From the NCBI GenBank assembly GCA_021796415.1, contig JAJYJC010000005.1, positions 1-52,121 on the forward strand: a DNA stretch of 52,121 nucleotides, given 5' to 3'. This DNA comes from a bacterium (GTDB lineage Bacteria; Patescibacteriota; CPR2; UBA1875; JAJYID01). The position numbers were made by a program, and so were the translations under genes. Shown in pieces: positions 1-9,841 of the stretch (its first letter is position 1; every line of letters starts with the position of its first letter). The notes under the pieces were generated by a model. The model saw nothing but the letters and a program-made list of their open reading frames with translations. It was not told where the DNA came from and searched no databases.

Positions 1-93
1 TATTTGCACTTCAAATCCTTCAAGCTGGAACTTTCGCTTGTACATCTCAACAAGTTGGATGTCATCTTCGGCAAGAAGAATTTTATAAGCCAT
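1..93 (-). CDS. Response regulator receiver domain, N-terminus only (truncated by window start)
   Basis: Reverse strand from the ATG at 93 reads MAYKILLAEDDIQLVEMYKRKFQLEGFEVQI, a CheY-like receiver N-terminus (LLAEDD). Confidence 0.75.
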   Translation of the reverse strand, partial: MAYKILLAEDDIQLVEMYKRKFQLEGFEVQI

Positions 94-235
94 GATGCTC
101 GTATTAGTGATTCTGATATTATGATTAATTTGCGCGCGTGTCAATTGGGTAATTATTTTTTAAAAAAATTTCTTGTTTGCAGAGGCATTTTATGATAAAA
201 TCTTTACCGTTCGTTAGCTCCACTCTGATCTTTCT

Positions 236-294
236 GTCATTCCCGCGCAGGCGGGAATCCGGGTTGAATAGATTCCCGCCTGCGCGGGAATGAC
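236..294. repeat. REP-like inverted repeat (gtcattcccgcgcaggcgggaatc...gattcccgcctgcgcgggaatgac)
   Basis: Near-perfect inverted repeat; same family as many other copies in the window. Confidence 0.85.
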
Positions 295-367
295 TTTGGG
301 GTAGTTGGAATGGCAAGATGTTAAGCCTAGTTATTCAATTAGAGATCGTGTAGTTGCTTGAATTGTT

Positions 368-2125
368 GTGATGAAAAATCTGAGAAAATTATATCAAATA
401 ATGAAATCGCTGAAGTGGGTGATGCTGTCACTCTCTGTTTTAGCTATTGTTGAGGCGCTAGTTGGAGCTGCTGCCCCCTTGGTTTACAAGCAAATCATAA
501 ATAACATTACAGGCATCGTTTCAAAATCTATCGGCAGGCAGCAAGGAATCGAAAACGGTATAGTAATCGGCGCCATTCTTTTCATAATGTTTTTAATTTA
601 CACATTTATAAATATCACGAAGAATTATTTGGCTCCCAAGCTTGAGGCGGGCGCTCAGAGCATACTTCGTGACAGGATTTTTAAGCATTTGACTGAGCTT
701 TCTCTTGATTTCTATGAAAAGGAGAGAGTAGGTTCGATGATGGCCACTTTTAACCGCGGTATCTCGAGAGCCGGTTCGCTGCTTAGCCAGATATCAAACT
801 GGGTTGCGGCTCAAATGATTCAAGCTTTATTTGCTCTTATAATGATGTTTATCATCGACCCTATTGCCGGTGGCATTATCCTTGTTTCAGCATGCATTTT
901 CCTCACAAGTACTATCAGGCTTGTCAAAAAGATCAATCCAATGCATCTAAAGGTCAATGAGGAATATGACAAGATCGGAGGCCAGACTTATGAAGTGGCT
1001 GCCGGCATACATACTGTCAAATCATTTGTTCAGGAAGACAACGAGACGAAACTTTTCAGGAAAAAGAACAGAAAATGGACAGACCTAAATGTAGCTCGCG
1101 GCAAGAAGAGGGCGGCGTTCGTCTTGGGCCGATACGGCGTCATGGACTTTGCCAGGGTGGTCATTTTGACCATGGCAGCATTCAAAGCGCTGTATGGGCA
1201 GATAACTCCGGGCGATGTCCTTCTCTACGTGACCTACATCAATTTTATCATCTGGCCGATTGGCAACTTGACATGGTTGTATGACGACGCTCAAGAAGCG
1301 ATGAAATCCATCGAAGATGTCTTGGATTTCCTTGAAATAAAGCCGAAGGTTGTCGACAAGGCAAATGCCAAGAGAATCAAAAAAGTAAAAGGAAAAGTTG
1401 AGTTCAAAAATGTTGGATTTGCCTACAATGGCGGGAGAAAAGTCCTGCATAATGTTTGTTTTGCGGCAGATCCCGGCCAGTCTGTAGCTCTTGTCGGGCC
1501 TTCAGGGACAGGCAAATCCACCATTGCCAAGCTTTTGGGCAGGTTCTACGACGTAAGCGAGGGACAGATTTTAATTGACGGCAAGGATATCCGTGATGTG
1601 ACGCAGAAATCCTTGAGGGATAATATCGGCGTCGTTCAGCAGGAAACCATGCTTTTTAATGATTCTGTCAAAGAGAACATAAAGTACGGCACCCCGAAAG
1701 CTTCAATGAAAGAAATTAAAGAAGCAGCAAAGGCTGCCAACATTCACACCTTTATCATGAGCTTGCCTCACGGTTATGACACGATTGTCGGTGAGAGGGG
1801 TATCAAGCTTTCCGGCGGCGAAAAGCAAAGAGTGGCCATAGCTCGCGCCCTTCTCAAAAATCCGCCGATTCTCATTCTGGATGAAGCCACTTCTCATCTT
1901 GACTCAAAATCCGAGCAGCTCGTTCAGGAAGCTATCTGGAGAGTGATCAAGGGCAGGACCACCATCATCATTGCCCATCGGCTAGCGACTGTTATGGAAG
2001 CTGACAAGATCATCGTTCTGGAAAAGGGGCGAATAGTTGAGGAAGATACTCACAAAGAACTCGTCGAAGCCGGCGGGCTGTATTCAGAATTGTTCAGAAT
2101 CCAGTCCGGTGCTATGCTTGAGTAA
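368..2125 (+). CDS. ABC transporter, fused permease/ATP-binding (MsbA-like)
   Basis: N-terminal TM region; Walker A GPSGTGKST, signature LSGGEKQR, Walker B ILILDEATSHLD. Confidence 0.93.
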   Translation: MMKNLRKLYQIMKSLKWVMLSLSVLAIVEALVGAAAPLVYKQIINNITGIVSKSIGRQQGIENGIVIGAILFIMFLIYTFINITKNYLAPKLEAGAQSILRDRIFKHLTELSLDFYEKERVGSMMATFNRGISRAGSLLSQISNWVAAQMIQALFALIMMFIIDPIAGGIILVSACIFLTSTIRLVKKINPMHLKVNEEYDKIGGQTYEVAAGIHTVKSFVQEDNETKLFRKKNRKWTDLNVARGKKRAAFVLGRYGVMDFARVVILTMAAFKALYGQITPGDVLLYVTYINFIIWPIGNLTWLYDDAQEAMKSIEDVLDFLEIKPKVVDKANAKRIKKVKGKVEFKNVGFAYNGGRKVLHNVCFAADPGQSVALVGPSGTGKSTIAKLLGRFYDVSEGQILIDGKDIRDVTQKSLRDNIGVVQQETMLFNDSVKENIKYGTPKASMKEIKEAAKAANIHTFIMSLPHGYDTIVGERGIKLSGGEKQRVAIARALLKNPPILILDEATSHLDSKSEQLVQEAIWRVIKGRTTIIIAHRLATVMEADKIIVLEKGRIVEEDTHKELVEAGGLYSELFRIQSGAMLE

Positions 2126-2131
2126 TTATAA

Positions 2132-2171
2132 TCATGTCAACACCTGGTGTCGACACCAGGTGTTGACATGA
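2132..2171. repeat. 40-bp perfect palindrome upstream of RAYT transposase
   Basis: tcatgtcaacacctggtgtcgacaccaggtgttgacatga is its own reverse complement. Confidence 0.95.
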
Positions 2172-2197
2172 AAAACTAGGAAGTTTAATATCGGTGT

Positions 2198-2866
2198 ATG
2201 CCTTATAGAAAAACAAATTTTGTTAATGGTAATTTTTATCATGTTATCAATCGTGGTGTAAACCATGATGCGATTTTTAAGGATGAAAAAGATTACCGGC
2301 GTTTTTTAGACTCAACTAATTTTTCAAGATTTGATTCAGAAGTTCAGTTCTCCTATTTTAATAGGATTTCCGAAAAAGCAAGGGGTGAAATGTTGGAGAG
2401 ATTTGAAAAAACAAAAGGTCCTTTAGTTGATATTTTGGTTTTTAGTTTGATGCCAAACCATTACCATTACCTAATGAGACAACTTTTGGATGGTGGAGTG
2501 CAAACGTTTATGAGGAATTTTCAGAATAGCTATGCGAAATTCTTTAATATCAAACACGAAAGAATCGGCCCTTTGTTTCAATCAGCTTTTAGGGCTACAC
2601 CAATTGAAAGCGAGGAACAGCTAGTTCACACCTCAAGATATATTCATTTAAACCAAGTCTCCTCGTCACTAGTGGAAATAACAGATCTGGAAAAATATCC
2701 TTGGACTTCTTTTCCTGAATATTTAGGCAAAAAAAGATATAACTTCGTAAATACCAAACCAATATTAGAATTCTTTGATGGCGATAGGATTAAATATAAA
2801 AAATTTGTTTTTGAGCAAGCTGATAATCAGAAAGAATTGCAAATTATAAAAAATCAATTAAACTAA
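2198..2866 (+). mobile_element. REP-associated tyrosine transposase (RAYT, Y1_Tnp-like)
   Basis: NGNFYHVINRGVNHDAIFKDEKDYRRFL, LMPNHYHYLMRQ (HUH), RYIHLNQV; bracketed by palindromes. Confidence 0.93.
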
Positions 2867-2871
2867 TACTG

Positions 2872-2903
2872 ACACCTGGTGTCGACACCAGGTGTTGACA
2901 TGA
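2872..2903. repeat. Second copy of the RAYT palindrome, left arm truncated
   Basis: acacctggtgtcgacaccaggtgttgacatga matches the last 32 bp of the 2132-2171 palindrome. Confidence 0.93.
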
Positions 2904-2913
2904 GAAAAATAGG

Positions 2914-3459
2914 ATGAAGATAGGGTATTTTGCCACAGGCAATGAAAACAAACTCAGGGAATTTAATCAAATTCTCGGCTTGGAATTGGAACAGATTGAT
3001 CTGGATTTGCTGGAACCTCAAGGAATTGCTGTTTTAGAAATTGTTAAAGAAAAGGCGCGTGATGCATACGAAAAAACGGGCAAGCCGGTACTGGTAGAAG
3101 ACACCGGCCTAGAATTTTCGGCTTGGAATGGCTTGCCCGGTGCACTTATCAAGTGGTTTCTTGATTCGGTTGGCAACGAAGGTATCCTGAAAATGATGGT
3201 CAAAGAGGATGACAGGCAGGCCAAAGCAAAAACGGCGGTTGGTTTTTATGATGGCAAAAAATGTCACGTATTTTTAGGCGAGGTGGAGGGAGAAATTCCG
3301 ACAGAAATTCGCGGCGTGAGCGGCTTTGGCTGGGATCCGATATTTATCCCTGATGGCTACCAGAAGAGCTTTGCCGAGATGGAATCATCTGAAAAAAATG
3401 AGGTTTCAATGCGCAAATTAGCACTTGAAAAATTAAAGTTAAGCATGGAAATCAAATGA
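2914..3459 (+). CDS. rdgB: XTP/dITP diphosphatase (RdgB/HAM1 family)
   Basis: ATGNENKLREF, VEDTGLEFSAWNGLPGALIKWF, GFGWDPIFIPDG, SEKNEVSMRKLAL. Confidence 0.9.
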   Translation: MKIGYFATGNENKLREFNQILGLELEQIDLDLLEPQGIAVLEIVKEKARDAYEKTGKPVLVEDTGLEFSAWNGLPGALIKWFLDSVGNEGILKMMVKEDDRQAKAKTAVGFYDGKKCHVFLGEVEGEIPTEIRGVSGFGWDPIFIPDGYQKSFAEMESSEKNEVSMRKLALEKLKLSMEIK

Positions 3460-4277
3460 CAAACAATAAGGGTTCGTATAGAGGCAGCAAAAAGATTAAA
3501 GACGAAGCTAGGCGCCTAAACCTCATATCAGAAATAGCAAACGAAGAGGCAGAGCGAGTGTTGCTTAACATGAAGAACTCTGGTTTTAGCCCTCGGGTAA
3601 TTTGTGATTTCGGATGCGGAACAGGTGATGCGTTTAGCGTTCTGCAGAAAGTCTTTCCGAGATCTCGGATATTTGGAGTAGACCAGTCAGAGACAGCAGC
3701 TTCACTGGCAAAAGAAAATAATAAGGATGTACAGGTATTTAAAAAAGACATGAATCTAGATGGCGCTTTTGATGAAATAGGACAGCAAACAGGGCCGATA
3801 GACCTTGCTTTTTTCCGAAACGTTTTATTGCACATACCCAAACCATCAATGGCTTTAGAAAAAGCAAAAGAACAGGTTAAAAAGAATGGTTTCTTGTTTG
3901 CCCAGGAACCAGACTGGAGTAAAGCAGAGGGAAACTGGCAAGAATTCTCGGTTTTTGTTAATGCTATAACCAAGATGATGCAATCTGTCAAAATAAATCC
4001 TTATATTGGTCGGGATATGGAAGGGGTATTTAAAAATTTAGATCTAAAAGACGTTGAGGTCGATGTTTCTAGGCGAAAGGTAATACCCAAAGATACCACG
4101 TGGGAGATTCTCTATTATTTGCTTGAGGTGGCAGGTGAAGGCATAGATCCGTACCTGCAGGAGAGAGGTATTAAAAGTAGAAAAGAGATGAAACAAAGGA
4201 TGGAAGTTGTGAGAGGAGCTAAAGGCAACTATTACTATACACCGGCATGGTTTATAGCGACTGGCCGTGTTGTTTAA
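3456..4277 (+). CDS. Class I SAM-dependent methyltransferase
   Basis: VICDFGCGTGDAFSVLQKVFPRSRIFGVDQSE motif I. Confidence 0.85.
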   Translation: MTNNKGSYRGSKKIKDEARRLNLISEIANEEAERVLLNMKNSGFSPRVICDFGCGTGDAFSVLQKVFPRSRIFGVDQSETAASLAKENNKDVQVFKKDMNLDGAFDEIGQQTGPIDLAFFRNVLLHIPKPSMALEKAKEQVKKNGFLFAQEPDWSKAEGNWQEFSVFVNAITKMMQSVKINPYIGRDMEGVFKNLDLKDVEVDVSRRKVIPKDTTWEILYYLLEVAGEGIDPYLQERGIKSRKEMKQRMEVVRGAKGNYYYTPAWFIATGRVV

Positions 4278-4288
4278 GCGCCAGGATT

Positions 4289-4711
4289 TTAAAAATGAAT
4301 TTTTTCTTCTCTAAGGTAATCTTTGAGGTCTTGGTGTGTTAGGATTTTGGCCGCTTCTTCTGTTGATACCCATTTTAAACCGTCGTGTTTAAACTCCGGG
4401 GTAAGGTGTCCGTCTAAAATTTTTGCCAAAAACATGTGCTGCGTGACATGGTGCACCTTGCCGGTTTGCTCAAATTCGTAGTTTATATCGGGCAGTTTCT
4501 CAATTAACTCCACGTCAAATCCGGTTTCTTCCTTTAGCTCGCGAATGGCGGTCATCTCTGGGGTTTCTCCGTCTTCCATGTCGCCCTTAGGAAAAGTCCA
4601 GTCGTCGTAGCCGCGGGCACGGTACTCAAGCAATACCTCCTCCATACCATTATTGTCTCGAATTAGCACTGCCCCGGCTTTCTCTAGATTAGTTTTGGTG
4701 TATTCCTTCAT
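4289..4711 (-). CDS. NUDIX hydrolase
   Basis: GDMEDGETPEMTAIRELKEETGFDVEL Nudix box. Confidence 0.92.
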   Translation of the reverse strand: MKEYTKTNLEKAGAVLIRDNNGMEEVLLEYRARGYDDWTFPKGDMEDGETPEMTAIRELKEETGFDVELIEKLPDINYEFEQTGKVHHVTQHMFLAKILDGHLTPEFKHDGLKWVSTEEAAKILTHQDLKDYLREEKIHF

Positions 4712-4807
4712 GATTCAAATTATATCATAACCATGGAATTAAAAACTTCCAGGCAGATTATTTTAACGGTAAATCGTAAACCTAAATGAAAGCCCATACT
4801 CAGGGAG

Positions 4808-4877
4808 GATTCTGGGTAAGCAGAATGACAGTATACTAAGTTTCTCCCCAGTTCGTCATTCTGGCTTGCCCAGAATC
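4808..4877. repeat. REP-like pair (gattctgg...cagaatgac / gtcattctggcttgcccagaatc)
   Basis: Two facing copies of the dispersed repeat. Confidence 0.75.
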
Positions 4878-4964
4878 TTTTATCCCATATGAATTCTGTC
4901 TGGTTTTTGTTAAATTTGTTGGTCTACCCTTGTTTTGTGCTGGAAAGGTGTTACTATAAGCGTA

Positions 4965-6071
4965 ATGGCAAAAGCGATTTCCATAATCTTTACAATTATT
5001 TTACTTCCGACCTTTTTTGTTTGCCTGTTTTTAATTTCTTTAAAATTCACTATTTTTAATCCCGGATTTATCAAAAATGAGCTGAAAAGCCACAACGCCT
5101 ACACCGTAATTCACAATAACTTTTCTGAGATAGGAACGAGTATCATTGGCGGAGATGGAAAGGATGCAAACGGCGCGCCGGTTGCCGGAGCGGAAAATGC
5201 AAATCCTTTTAGCCAAGCAGACACAATAGCTTTTGCCCAAAACGTCTTAACGCCCCAACTTATGCAGAAAGAAACCGAATCGTTCATTGATTCGGTTTGG
5301 CCGTGGCTTTTTTCCGGGAAAAAGCTGGCGCCTGTTGCTACCGGAGATCTGAAGGACAATATTTACAATGGTATCATGGCGCAGTTTAGGGCAAAGTACA
5401 GCGCTTTACCGGTTTGCTCTTATCCCGGCCAGTTTACCATGAATCTTGGAACTTGCAGGATTGCCGGCGTTAGTTTTGACGACCTGGTTAAACAGGCGCA
5501 GATGCAGAAGTTTGGCAATACCACTATGCCGCTTTTTGCCGTAAACAGTATCTCTGATAACTTTAACATTTCCCAAGCGGCTTCAAATAATCCCAAGCTC
5601 GGAAACAGTTTTCAGAATCTTTCAGGTGCACAGAGCTGGTTGTCACCCATTACGAAGAACTTTTATTTCATCCCGGCTGTACTCTTAATTATCTTGTTGC
5701 TTCTGGCCCGGCTGTTTGCCGGCGCATGGAAGAAAACACCAATGATTTTCGGGATATATTTGATCATCATAACCGGATTGTTCTATCTGATAAGCTTTTT
5801 GGAAACGAAATTTGGATTTTCGTGGCTCATAAACTTTGCAGATAGCAAAATTACTGCTCTTCCAAATATCAAAACACAGCTAGTAATTCCCATGGTGCGT
5901 GACATCGCCGCAAAGGTGGAGAGAATGAATCTTGAGATTATGATCATAGCTATCATTATCGGCATTATATTAATTTCAGGTAATGTTGTACTCAAGAAGT
6001 TTTTTGAAAAAAAAGCAAATGACATAGGTAAGCCTGCGCTGACAGAGACGACAAATTCGAAAAAAGAATAG
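4965..6071 (+). CDS. Hypothetical multi-pass membrane protein
   Basis: Long ORF with N-terminal and several C-terminal hydrophobic segments; start set to MAKAIS within the listed 4935 ORF. Confidence 0.7.
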   Translation: MAKAISIIFTIILLPTFFVCLFLISLKFTIFNPGFIKNELKSHNAYTVIHNNFSEIGTSIIGGDGKDANGAPVAGAENANPFSQADTIAFAQNVLTPQLMQKETESFIDSVWPWLFSGKKLAPVATGDLKDNIYNGIMAQFRAKYSALPVCSYPGQFTMNLGTCRIAGVSFDDLVKQAQMQKFGNTTMPLFAVNSISDNFNISQAASNNPKLGNSFQNLSGAQSWLSPITKNFYFIPAVLLIILLLLARLFAGAWKKTPMIFGIYLIIITGLFYLISFLETKFGFSWLINFADSKITALPNIKTQLVIPMVRDIAAKVERMNLEIMIIAIIIGIILISGNVVLKKFFEKKANDIGKPALTETTNSKKE

Positions 6072-6245
6072 AGTGCTTGAGTAAACCTTACAAGCAGAAT
6101 AATCCATGTTATCATAGACAATAAGTCAAATATCCAGGAGGAATCAAAATAGAAACAAAAATCGATAATGTCATACTGGCCGCAACTAGTTTATTATATG
6201 GTTCAAAGCTTGTTTTAGTGTTAGCATATTACAGTAGAGGTTAGC

Positions 6246-7706
6246 ATGGCATCCAGGAAAACAATGAATCAAAACACAGAAAATATAAAAAGCGCAATAC
6301 AGCTCTTTCGTGAAGCTGCCCAAAGAGTACCTGCGTACAAGGATTTTTTGAAACAGAACAAGGTTAATCCTGACGAGGTGGTATCAGGTAAAGACTTTGA
6401 GCGGGTTCCGCCGGTAGACAAGAAGAATTACCTAAGAAAGTATTCATTAAAAGACTTGTGCTGGGATGGCTCATTAAATAAACCGCTGGTTTTTACCTCA
6501 ACATCCGGCTCAACAGGGAAGCCTTTTTACTTTGCAAGGAATGAATCGATAGATTTGCAAAGCGCCATGATATATGAGTCTTTCTTGAAGCAAAATGTTC
6601 TTAAAAATGGTGGCACAACTCTGATTATTGTTTGTTTTGGCATGGGTGTGTGGATTGGGGGGCTTATCGCTTACGAATCTTTAAGGATGTCGAGCTGTGA
6701 AAACAATTATCCGATTTCGATACTGACGCCGGGCATTAACAAAAAAGAGATATTTGAAGCGCTTCGAGAGCTGGCCCCAAACTTTAATCAAGTCGTTATG
6801 ATTGGTTATCCGCCCTTTATCAAAGATGTGATTGATGAGTCGTCCAGTATGGGTATTGACATCAAAGCGATGAATATCAAGTTAATTTTTGCCGCAGAAA
6901 TTTTTACCGAAAAATTTCGCGACTATATAGTAAAAAAAGCAGGGATAAAAAATACATATTTAGACATAATGCACATTTATGGCAGTGCCGACATAGGCAC
7001 CATGGCGTGGGAAACGGGCATTTCAACGCTCATTAAAAAGTTGGCATGCAAAGACAAAAACTTATTTTCATCCTTGTTTCCGGGGTTGGAAAACAAAACA
7101 CCGACGCTCGCCCAATATAACCCCCGATTCATTAACTTTGAAGAACAAAACGGCGAGATATTACTTACGGGCAATAACGTTGTCCCGTTGGTGCGCTACT
7201 CTATTGGAGACCGGGGGGGAGTTATGAGCTACTCCGAAGTAAGCAGGATATTTCAAGAGAATGGTTATGATCTCGAGAAGGAATTGCGTAAGGCATCTAT
7301 TGAGGGTCATGTCGAGAAGCTGCCCTTTGTCTATATTTATGAAAGGATCGATTTTGCGACAACTCTTTATGGGTTGCAGATTTTTCCAGAGATGATAAGA
7401 GATTCATTGTTGCATGATGCTGCCACAGAATTTTTAACGGGTAAGTTTACTTTATTGACGAAGTTCGACAACAAACAAAATCAATATTTGGAGATAAATG
7501 TGGAGCTCAAAAATAACGCAAAGCCTGACAGCGGCTTCAAGAGAATGCTGGCCAACAAAATAACATCTGATCTGTCTAAGAAAAGTTCAGAGTTCAGAGA
7601 ACTGCATGCCCATCTCAAGAAAAGGGCTGTGCCAAAGCTGGTTTTTTGGGATTTTAATGACCCCACATACTTTAAAGCGGGAATCAAGCAGAAGTGGGTT
7701 GCATAA
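6246..7706 (+). CDS. PaaK-like (phenylacetate-CoA ligase family) adenylate-forming enzyme
   Basis: FTSTSGSTGKPFYF AMP-binding P-loop, YGSADIG, VRYSIGDRGG. Confidence 0.85.
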   Translation: MASRKTMNQNTENIKSAIQLFREAAQRVPAYKDFLKQNKVNPDEVVSGKDFERVPPVDKKNYLRKYSLKDLCWDGSLNKPLVFTSTSGSTGKPFYFARNESIDLQSAMIYESFLKQNVLKNGGTTLIIVCFGMGVWIGGLIAYESLRMSSCENNYPISILTPGINKKEIFEALRELAPNFNQVVMIGYPPFIKDVIDESSSMGIDIKAMNIKLIFAAEIFTEKFRDYIVKKAGIKNTYLDIMHIYGSADIGTMAWETGISTLIKKLACKDKNLFSSLFPGLENKTPTLAQYNPRFINFEEQNGEILLTGNNVVPLVRYSIGDRGGVMSYSEVSRIFQENGYDLEKELRKASIEGHVEKLPFVYIYERIDFATTLYGLQIFPEMIRDSLLHDAATEFLTGKFTLLTKFDNKQNQYLEINVELKNNAKPDSGFKRMLANKITSDLSKKSSEFRELHAHLKKRAVPKLVFWDFNDPTYFKAGIKQKWVA

Positions 7707-7718
7707 ATTTTATTTAAT

Positions 7719-8756
7719 ATGAATACCAAAACAGTCAACAAAAAATCTTTCAAGTTGCTTCCGGGTAAAGAAAAAATTAAAACTTTGCTGGAGTACGCCA
7801 CTTTAGCGCCTTCCACACACAACACGCAACCGTGGATTTTTAGCGTTGCCGAAAACTCCTGCAAAATCTATGTCAATCCCTCACTCTATTTGAGGGAGGC
7901 AGACAGGAAGGGCAGATACATAGCTATTAGCCTGGGATGCCTCATCGAAAATCTTGTTATAGCCGCAAAACATTATGGTTATTACCAGGATATTGAGTAT
8001 AATATCGCTCTGAAAAACATTAAACAATATAAGAAAGGCGACAAATTTCTAATCGCCGAGGTGTTTTTGGAGAATAATGGAGCCAAAGAAGAGAATAATG
8101 AACTATTTGACGCAATACCGAAGCGATTCAACGCAAGGGGCCCATTTGAAGAGAAAGCCCTGCCAAAACCGCTCAAAGACCAGCTTTGCGGCATAAAAAA
8201 AGAAATACCGGAAGTTGACATGACAATGGTTGCTGACAAAGAAAAGATACTCGAAATTGCCAGACTCACTGCAAAGGGGATGATGGCGGCCCATAAAAAC
8301 GTTAATTTTAGGAGAGAGCTTTCCGGTTGGGTCAGAAATGCTTTTTCCAGAAAGAGAGACGGCATGTCATGGAAATCTATGAGAATCCCAGCCCCCTTTG
8401 CCGGATTTATTTCTTACATGATTCGTTTTTTCAATATGGGACCGGTGTTAGGGAAGCTGAATTTCAAGAGCGTGGCTTCTGCTCAGGCTGTATGTGTTTT
8501 TGGGTCAGGTGAAAATATGTTTAGCTGGCTGCAGGTTGGGCGAGCCGCCGAAAAAGTTATGTTAAGCACATATGCAAAGGGCTTCAATACTTCTGTTTAT
8601 GTTGCGGCGATTGACATTGATTCTTTGAGAAAGAACCTAAAAAGTATCATTGATAGTGAGAGTGAGCCTCAATTTCTACTATGCCTAGGTTACATGGACC
8701 AAAAACATCCCAAAACGGCTCGCAAGGACATTAAGGAGGTTATTATAAATGAGTGA
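7719..8756 (+). CDS. Nitroreductase/Acg-like FMN-dependent family protein
   Basis: LLEYATLAPSTHNTQPWIFSV, GRYIAISLGCLIENLVIAAKHYGY, WLQVGRAAEKVMLSTYAKGF. Confidence 0.8.
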   Translation: MNTKTVNKKSFKLLPGKEKIKTLLEYATLAPSTHNTQPWIFSVAENSCKIYVNPSLYLREADRKGRYIAISLGCLIENLVIAAKHYGYYQDIEYNIALKNIKQYKKGDKFLIAEVFLENNGAKEENNELFDAIPKRFNARGPFEEKALPKPLKDQLCGIKKEIPEVDMTMVADKEKILEIARLTAKGMMAAHKNVNFRRELSGWVRNAFSRKRDGMSWKSMRIPAPFAGFISYMIRFFNMGPVLGKLNFKSVASAQAVCVFGSGENMFSWLQVGRAAEKVMLSTYAKGFNTSVYVAAIDIDSLRKNLKSIIDSESEPQFLLCLGYMDQKHPKTARKDIKEVIINE

Positions 8757-9837
8757 TATAAAAGACAGCTTGGTTGAGTTACAAAACTATGACCTCAAAA
8801 CCTATTCTCCGATTGTTTTTGACCTTGGAAAAGAAAGTGATATTCAGAGTATTGATGAATTAATAGAGAAAAAGAAGATAACCAAGGTGGTAGATTATTT
8901 GCATGAGCAAAAAAAAGAACTGCAGCTGATAAACGACCCGAAGCTCTTATACGAGGGGGTCGATGCAGTAAAAATAAAAAATGAAGAAGGGGTATGGATC
9001 TATTACCCGTGGCTTTCATCGCTGGTACACTGCCTGAAGGAGGGTGATTACAATAGATTGCGTTTGTCCAGAAATAGAGAACTGATTACAGAGGAGGAAG
9101 AAAAAGAGTTTGCCAGCCTTAAAATAGGCTTTGCCGGGCTGAACGTAGGAAACCCAATAGCGATTTGTACCGCCCTGGAAGGTGGTAGTTTGGCTCTCAT
9201 GAAGTTAGCCGACAACGATACTCTGGACTTCACGAATTTGAATAGGTTCAGAGCGACTGTTGCAGATCAAGGGATAAACAAGGCTATTTTGACAGCTCGC
9301 CAGGTATATGAAGTGAGCCCGTTTGTCAAAACAGAAGTTTTAGATAAGGGAATTAGCGCGGAAGGAATTGAAGATTTCCTATTAAGACCCAGGATAGATA
9401 TTCTCGTTGAAGAGATGGATAACTTGCCCCTAAAAATTAAAATTAGAGAGAAGGCCAGGGAGCATGGGATACCAGTTGTGATGATCACGGGAAATGGTGC
9501 TGGCGTGATTGTGGACGTGGAAAGATACGATAAAGACAAATCTTCAAGGGTATTAAACGGCTATTTGAAAGATGATGTTATCGAGAGGATTAAGAACCCC
9601 GTTAGCACATTGGATGAAAAAATTGCTCTTGCCAGGGATTTCATGGGGAAAGAGCATTTGTCACCGAGATTAAATAAATCATTTGGCTTGATTGGTCGAG
9701 AATTAGTTGGTATACCGCAAATTTCCGAGGCGTCATTTTTGAGAGGGGCGGTTGTGTGCAATATATTAAGAAATCTGTTGCGTAAGGATATACCATCCGG
9801 GAGATATAGTTTTAGCCTAAGCGATATAATAAAATAA
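8749..9837 (+). CDS. ThiF/MoeB/E1-like adenylating protein
   Basis: KIGFAGLNVGNPIAICTALEGGSLALMKLADNDTLDFTNLNRF...GINKAILTARQVYEVSP...DILVEEMDN; overlaps the previous ORF by 8 nt. Confidence 0.83.
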   Translation: MSDIKDSLVELQNYDLKTYSPIVFDLGKESDIQSIDELIEKKKITKVVDYLHEQKKELQLINDPKLLYEGVDAVKIKNEEGVWIYYPWLSSLVHCLKEGDYNRLRLSRNRELITEEEEKEFASLKIGFAGLNVGNPIAICTALEGGSLALMKLADNDTLDFTNLNRFRATVADQGINKAILTARQVYEVSPFVKTEVLDKGISAEGIEDFLLRPRIDILVEEMDNLPLKIKIREKAREHGIPVVMITGNGAGVIVDVERYDKDKSSRVLNGYLKDDVIERIKNPVSTLDEKIALARDFMGKEHLSPRLNKSFGLIGRELVGIPQISEASFLRGAVVCNILRNLLRKDIPSGRYSFSLSDIIK

Positions 9838-9841
9838 ATAG

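Noticed and set aside
4-195. ORF 4..195 + (63 aa)
   Set aside because: Antisense to the clear response-regulator N-terminus at 1-93.
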